DNA of 9,185 nucleotides from assembly GCA_035493555.1 (NCBI GenBank), contig DATJIC010000035.1, positions 1-9,185 of the forward strand. Reading direction: 5' to 3'. This DNA comes from CAMLKC01 sp035493555. Its GTDB lineage: Bacteria > Patescibacteriota > Saccharimonadia > Saccharimonadales > Saccharimonadaceae. This document shows positions 5,170 through 9,185 of this stretch, piece by piece. Both the position numbers and the translations under genes were made by a program. The notes under the pieces were generated by a model. That model was given only the letters and a program-made list of their open reading frames with translations. It had not been told where the DNA came from and did no database searches. Positions within the stretch are counted from its first letter, which is position 1. Every line of letters begins with the position of its first letter.

Positions 5170-5480
5170 ACGTCAACAAATACGACAACCCGGTCGGCTT
5201 TGACGTGCATGAGCGCCCGGTGAATCTTAACTGTCTGCTGGCCTTTTGGTGTCTCGATACTAAGCGTACAGGGAACAAGCATGCATAAAAAGTTATGGTG
5301 ATGGGGGAGGATATCAAACGGCCCGACATCATTAACGGCGCTCACACTATAGGCTTCGCCCTCAAAATATATCTTAAACGGCGCGTACACTTTTACCGCC
5401 ATGGTTGGCTTGCCTTTAAGCCCCTCAGTAGCTGGTTCTGCCCCACCGGCCTCTGCTGGCTGCACTTGCTCTTCGGCCAT
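5166..5480 (-). CDS. atpC: F1 ATP synthase epsilon subunit, short form
   Basis: 104 residues. Epsilon is part of the central stalk with gamma and links F1 rotation to the c-ring; in many bacteria its C-terminal helices also inhibit ATP hydrolysis. The beta-sandwich domain spans about residues 28-104 (VKVYAPFKIYFEGEA, then GPFDILPHHHNFL at 53-65, the equivalent of the family's G-x-x-G-I-L-P-x-H motif). The protein ends right after the sandwich (RVVVFVDV), so the usual two-helix C-terminal domain (family about 130-140 residues) is absent. Residues 1-26 are an extra Ala/Glu/Pro/Gly-rich tail. ATG 5480 is chosen because it overlaps the atpD stop as TAATG and has AGAGG seven bases upstream; Met27 (ATG 5402) would give a start closer to the family's usual one. 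Confidence 0.88.
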   Translation of the reverse strand: MAEEQVQPAEAGGAEPATEGLKGKPTMAVKVYAPFKIYFEGEAYSVSAVNDVGPFDILPHHHNFLCMLVPCTLSIETPKGQQTVKIHRALMHVKADRVVVFVDV

Positions 5481-6928
5481 TAGTGTTCCTCTTTAACAGG
5501 GGCGGACTGTTCGGCGGGGGTTTCGGCTGACTGAGCCGGAGGCACCGGTGCTTCTACTGGCGGCGTAGCGGCCGGCTTGCCTTTTTGTTCGGTTTTGCCA
5601 ATAATCGCCTCGACGCCATCGAGCGTTTTTTCACGGGTCATGTGCTCGCCCGGCACACCCGTTACCTTTTCCATCACGTTAAACCGCTGTTTGAAAAATT
5701 CGATAAGTTGCTTTGCTTTGTTATAATCGTCGCGGTCTTCGCTTGAGAGTTCGGACTCACCGATAATGGCAATGATACCTTTGAGCGATTCGTACTTTTG
5801 CAAAATTGCCGTTGCCCGGGTGGCAAGATCGTAATGCCGTTCGCCTACCACTTCGGGCGTTAGGAGGCTGGATTTTGAGGCCAGAATATCAACCGCCGGG
5901 CGGATACCCTGCGCCGCAACGGCCCGCGACAGAACGATCGTCGAGTCGAGCTCGTGCTGGATCATTTGCACTGCCGGGTCGCTCAAATCGTCGGCGGGCA
6001 CGTAGATGGTCTGAAGCGCGGTAATGGAACCGTTCTGGTTGCTCGCCAGCCTATCCTGAAACGTTTTAACATCACTAAACACCGTTGGCTGGTAGCCGCC
6101 TTCAGCAGGCGTTTGGTCGATAATCGTCGAGACCTCGTTCCGGGCCTGGATATAGCGGTACATATTGTCGGCAAATAGCAGTACGTCCTTTTTTTGGTCA
6201 TCCCGGAAGTACTCCGCAAGGGTAATAGCCGAAAGACCAATCAAACTACGCTGGACGGGGTTTTCGTTCATCTGGCCAAAAAACATGGCCGTGGTTTTTA
6301 GAAGATCGTTATCACCAAGAGTTTTATAGAGCTCGTGACCCTCACGGATACGCTCACCAATACCGGCAAACATACTAATAGCACCCGAACCTTCGGCTAC
6401 GTTATTGATAATCTCCATTGTAAGCACCGTTTTGCCCACACCGGCACCACCGACAATACCAATCTTACGGCCTTTGACGAACGGCGTGAAAAAATCGAGT
6501 ACCTTAAGTCCTGTTTCAAGGACGTCATCGGAACGGTTAGCCAGGCTCGTTTCCTGGAAGGCTGGCGAGAATATCGGGCGCTTGGGCATCTCGGCAAGTA
6601 CTGCCTCGTCGAGCTGCGGTTTGCCGTCGATCGGGCGGGCCATCGCATCCCACACACGGCCAATCATGGCGTCGCCCACAGGAATCTCGAGGCTGTGGCC
6701 ACTCCTGGTGACAGAATCACCTTTTTGGATACTATAATCTCCACCAATATTAAGACAAACAGCAATGTCCCCATGATCAAGACTGCTTACAAGCAGCGGC
6801 GACTTTTTTTCGTTATCAACGTACAGCATTTCGTTGAGGTCCGGTATGTCCTCGACAAACTGGACTTTAATAACAAGACCTTTTAGGCTCCTGACCGAAC
6901 CTTTTTTGTAGACTGTTTGTTCACTCAT
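5480..6928 (-). CDS. atpD: F1 ATP synthase beta subunit (catalytic)
   Basis: 482 residues; beta carries the three catalytic nucleotide sites of F1 at the inner membrane face. Walker A GGAGVGKT (160-167, Lys166), the catalytic Glu and Arg in GERIREG (Glu192, Arg193), Walker B LLFADN (250-255) followed by MYR (Arg258), the catch loop ADDLSDP (312-318) and GYQPT (278-282) are all present, so the site looks functional. The DELSEED lever is altered to SELSSED (392-398). The N-terminal beta barrel (about 10-85) is normal. Residues about 448-482 form a Pro/Ala/Glu-rich tail (TPPVEAPVPPAQ), longer than the usual end of beta. The start follows GGAGG by nine bases and overlaps the atpG stop by one base (TAATG). 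The stop overlaps atpC in the same way, implying translational coupling. Confidence 0.96.
   Translation of the reverse strand: MSEQTVYKKGSVRSLKGLVIKVQFVEDIPDLNEMLYVDNEKKSPLLVSSLDHGDIAVCLNIGGDYSIQKGDSVTRSGHSLEIPVGDAMIGRVWDAMARPIDGKPQLDEAVLAEMPKRPIFSPAFQETSLANRSDDVLETGLKVLDFFTPFVKGRKIGIVGGAGVGKTVLTMEIINNVAEGSGAISMFAGIGERIREGHELYKTLGDNDLLKTTAMFFGQMNENPVQRSLIGLSAITLAEYFRDDQKKDVLLFADNMYRYIQARNEVSTIIDQTPAEGGYQPTVFSDVKTFQDRLASNQNGSITALQTIYVPADDLSDPAVQMIQHELDSTIVLSRAVAAQGIRPAVDILASKSSLLTPEVVGERHYDLATRATAILQKYESLKGIIAIIGESELSSEDRDDYNKAKQLIEFFKQRFNVMEKVTGVPGEHMTREKTLDGVEAIIGKTEQKGKPAATPPVEAPVPPAQSAETPAEQSAPVKEEH
5488..5492 (-). promoter_or_regulatory. Shine-Dalgarno of atpC
   Basis: AGAGG lies seven bases before the ATG at 5480, inside the last codons of atpD. 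It supports the long atpC start over the internal Met27. Confidence 0.65.
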
Positions 6929-7794
6929 TATTCGGCCCCTCCAGCACGTATCTTTTTAAGCCCCGCGAGGCTTTCTTTCAACCTGGTGTCGACTTGGTTG
7001 CGCTTTGCCCGGTTATATTCGATATGCAGCTCACTGGCCGTATCTACCGAACGTTCCTTGGCGGCGGACATTGCTTTAAAGCGGCTTGCCACCTGCGCCA
7101 AACGGCTGTCGTAAATAAACTGCGAGATCGTTAAGCGAAGAATCGAGTTTTCGAGATACGCCGCCACCTGGTACGAGCTTGGCTCAAAAATATACGTTTT
7201 TTCTGTCACGAGGTCGTCCGACACCGTTGAAAGATCGGCCACACGCCCCTTGCTTGAGACAACCTCACTAAGATCAACGTCCTTGATCTCCTGCTGGCTC
7301 AGCGAGATATAGTTTTGATAAAAAATACGGCTTGTCGCGTATTTTTTAATAATCTCCATCAGCGGATCAACGTTAATGTAGTCTTTTTCCGGGAGGTCAA
7401 AGTAATAGGTTGAGTCAATATGCGCCTGCTTGAGCTTAAGCGCGCCGTGGTGGCCAATAACCAGCACATCGTTTTTTGTCTCGTCGTAGCTTTCGATAAC
7501 CTTGCGGATCAGACGCTGGTCGATGTCGCCGCTCAGACCGCCTTTTGCCGTGATAAGAATAAGAAGCTCCTTGTTTATTGGGGTTTCTTCGGGCATGCGG
7601 CCAAAGTTAAACAGCACGTCGACACGGATCTGCTTATAGATATTCCAGACTTCATCAAAAAACTGGTTACTAATGAGCACCTTATTTTTTGTTTTGGCAA
7701 TCTGCATACTACTCAGGCTTTCTAGGGCTGAGGTAAGACTGACGACCGAACGCACCGACGCCTCTTGAGCTTTTATTTCTAGAGGACGTCTCAT
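6928..7794 (-). CDS. atpG: F1 ATP synthase gamma subunit (rotor shaft)
   Basis: 288 residues, a normal length for gamma, the coiled-coil shaft that rotates inside the alpha3beta3 ring. The N-terminal helix (RRPLEIKAQEASVRSVVSL, followed by SALESLSSMQIAKTK) and the C-terminal helix (SRFKAMSAAKERSVDTASEL followed by HIEYNRAKRNQVDTRLKE, about 237-274) are the recognisable paired ends of the family. The central Rossmann-like domain has AKGGLSGDID (83-92) where the family has S-D-R-G-L-C-G. Sequence divergence is high in the middle. ATG 7794 overlaps the atpA stop as ATGA and follows AGGAG by eight bases. The stop overlaps the atpD start by one base. Confidence 0.93.
   Translation of the reverse strand: MRRPLEIKAQEASVRSVVSLTSALESLSSMQIAKTKNKVLISNQFFDEVWNIYKQIRVDVLFNFGRMPEETPINKELLILITAKGGLSGDIDQRLIRKVIESYDETKNDVLVIGHHGALKLKQAHIDSTYYFDLPEKDYINVDPLMEIIKKYATSRIFYQNYISLSQQEIKDVDLSEVVSSKGRVADLSTVSDDLVTEKTYIFEPSSYQVAAYLENSILRLTISQFIYDSRLAQVASRFKAMSAAKERSVDTASELHIEYNRAKRNQVDTRLKESLAGLKKIRAGGAE
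6938..6942 (-). promoter_or_regulatory. Shine-Dalgarno of atpD
   Basis: GGAGG lies nine bases upstream of the ATG at 6928, inside the end of atpG; it fixes the atpD start. Confidence 0.75.
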
Positions 7795-9185
7795 TTTGCT
7801 TTCTCCTGGGCAACTTTTTCGGCATCTGCTGCCTTTTCGGCTTCTTCCGTTTGGCGCTGCTTCTCTGCCTCGGCTTTGGCCTGCTTTTCAATAGCTGCCC
7901 GCTTTACTTCGTCGATAGAAGTTACTTCGGCCTTCAGCTGCGCGCAAAGTTCGTCAAAATTGCCCTTCATATCTTTGTCTTCCTGAAGCTTTGGTGCGTA
8001 GGAATGAACCTTTTCTTTTAAGGCCTCGACGTCAATAATCTCTTCGGGCTTACTTTCAAGAACGATACTCATAATAAACTGCTGCTCGGCAAAGTTATAT
8101 ATTTCGCCGATCCCCTGGTTCATAAGCTTAAACAGTACCTTACCTTTGTCGTAGTCGGACTGAGCCTGGGCACTTAGCTCGGTACCAAAGTGCGCGTATT
8201 CTTCGGCGGTACGGTACCCGGCTAGGGTGAGGTTGAGCTTATCGGCGAGTCCCTTTTGGCGTTTGTTCTGGCCGACACCACCAACACGCGTCACCGAAAG
8301 TGCCGTGCTGACCGCCGGACGCATCGTGTCTTTAAAAATCTGGCCGTCCAGAATCCACTGACCGTCCGTAATGGACATGACGTTGGTTGGCAGGTAGGCG
8401 GTGATGTCGCCGCCTGGCGCGTAAATAATAGGGACAAGGGTTTGGCTGGCGTGGTTTGATTCTGTTTTGCCGCCGCGCTCCAGCAGGCTGGAGTGTGTAT
8501 AGAACATATCGCCCGGATATGAGTCACGACCAGGGCTCACCCCGGCAATCAGCGAAATTTCACGGTAGGCCTGGGCGTGCGCCGTCAGGTCGTCGTAGAT
8601 TACCAGCGTATCCATGTTTAACTTGTGCCAAAAGTACTCACCGTGCGCCGCGCCCACGTATGGCACCAGGTAGGTGAGAATCAACGACTCAAAAGAGTTA
8701 GAGACTACCACGATAGCTTTTTTTAGCGCGTCGTTTTTCTCCAGGTTACTTACTAGTTCGGCAACGTCGTGCTGACGCTTGGCAATCAGTACGTACACAA
8801 CGGTAATATCGGTGTTTTTTTGGTTGATCGCCACCTGCGCCGCCAATGCCGTTTTACCCACCTTGCTGTCCCCAAGCATGGCCATGCGCTGACCACGTGC
8901 CAAGCTGTATTCAAGGTCAAGGATCGTTACGCCCGTCTCTACCGGCGTATCGAGCAGTTCGCGTTCGTATAGCATGGGGGCAGAGTGAAACACATCCCAC
9001 TCTTGGTCTGCCTCGATGGCACCTTTGCCGTCGATCGGCTCACCGAACACGTTAACGACACGGCCAACAAAATTTTTGCCCACCGGTGTCATGATATCGC
9101 GCGATTCAATGACGCAAACCGTGCCCATATGGAGCGGCGATGGGTCGAGCTTCATAACCACGACGTGGTCTTCGAATACCTCGTG
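7791..9185 (-). CDS. atpA: F1 ATP synthase alpha subunit, N-terminus beyond window
   Basis: 464 residues are visible, entering from the right edge in frame (HEVFEDHVVVMK). The true start lies outside, so roughly the first 50-70 residues are missing. Alpha alternates with beta in the F1 ring and holds the non-catalytic nucleotide sites. Numbered from the first visible residue: VGRVVNVFGEPIDGKG (about 40-55), P-loop GDSKVGKT (105-112), Walker B LVIYDD (194-199), SPGRDSYPGD (217-226), SITDGQ (271-276) and the arginine finger in SVTRVGG (Arg300). The P-loop has Lys where the family usually has Gln (GDRQTGKT). The last 40 or so residues are a charged Ala/Glu/Lys tail likely to form a helix, not typical of alpha. 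The GTG at 9161 is internal, not the start. First of four visible genes of the atp operon. Confidence 0.96.
   Translation of the reverse strand, partial: HEVFEDHVVVMKLDPSPLHMGTVCVIESRDIMTPVGKNFVGRVVNVFGEPIDGKGAIEADQEWDVFHSAPMLYERELLDTPVETGVTILDLEYSLARGQRMAMLGDSKVGKTALAAQVAINQKNTDITVVYVLIAKRQHDVAELVSNLEKNDALKKAIVVVSNSFESLILTYLVPYVGAAHGEYFWHKLNMDTLVIYDDLTAHAQAYREISLIAGVSPGRDSYPGDMFYTHSSLLERGGKTESNHASQTLVPIIYAPGGDITAYLPTNVMSITDGQWILDGQIFKDTMRPAVSTALSVTRVGGVGQNKRQKGLADKLNLTLAGYRTAEEYAHFGTELSAQAQSDYDKGKVLFKLMNQGIGEIYNFAEQQFIMSIVLESKPEEIIDVEALKEKVHSYAPKLQEDKDMKGNFDELCAQLKAEVTSIDEVKRAAIEKQAKAEAEKQRQTEEAEKAADAEKVAQEKAK
7803..7807 (-). promoter_or_regulatory. Shine-Dalgarno of atpG
   Basis: AGGAG lies eight bases before the ATG at 7794, within the codons for the atpA C-terminal tail. 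It fixes the atpG start and shows that the operon uses Shine-Dalgarno initiation. Confidence 0.75.

Noticed and set aside
5170..5206. Inverted repeat CGTCAA...TTGACG with a nested CGAC/GTCG just after the stalk gene stop
   Set aside because: Short stem with a long interrupted loop and no T-run, and it lies in atpC codons; too weak to call a terminator.
6335..6886. 183-codon plus-strand open frame
   Set aside because: Fully antisense to the P-loop region of atpD, a strongly conserved gene; no signal of its own.

Overview
The window looks like part of a chromosome from a Candidate Phyla Radiation (Patescibacteria) bacterium, most likely Saccharibacteria (TM7). This is inferred from three things. 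The F1 ATPase subunits are recognisable but divergent, with low-complexity tails and a short epsilon subunit. Most of the remaining genes encode secreted or membrane-anchored proteins of a modular type common in CPR genomes. Genes are packed so tightly that convergent pairs share their stop codons. TGA is used as a normal stop (end of atpA), which argues against the UGA-recoding CPR lineages (Absconditabacteria, Gracilibacteria). The taxonomic call is from memory of protein character, not from a search.

Right part (about 5166-9185, minus strand): the F1 half of an F-type ATP synthase operon in the standard order atpA (5' end cut by the window edge), atpG, atpD, atpC. Junctions overlap by 4, 1 and 1 bases, and each internal gene has a Shine-Dalgarno sequence inside the preceding gene, so translation is probably coupled. 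Catalytic residues of beta and the alpha arginine finger are intact. Alpha and beta carry low-complexity C-terminal tails, and epsilon has a similar N-terminal tail but lacks the helical C-terminal domain.

Left and middle part (1-5169): five cell-surface genes. Three minus-strand genes (1-773 partial, 862-2559, 3311-4057) encode signal-peptide-bearing exported proteins that share modules with one another. Two plus-strand genes (2745-3314 and 4162-5169) encode single-pass membrane proteins with outside domains: one small, cysteine-bearing and possibly DUF3558-like, the other a stalk of about six beta-helix-type repeats with a C-terminal cap. Together they look like an envelope or host-contact locus; that role is inference.

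Regulation: the large surface gene 862-2559 has a -35/-10 promoter, a real Shine-Dalgarno and a strong UUCG-tetraloop terminator, as expected for an abundant product. Three other surface genes have -10 elements so close to the ATG that their mRNAs should be leaderless or nearly so. A perfect DnaA box lies between the divergent genes 862-2559 and 2745-3314. No gene-free stretch exceeds 300 bases; I see no tRNA, rRNA, CRISPR array, insertion sequence or prophage gene.
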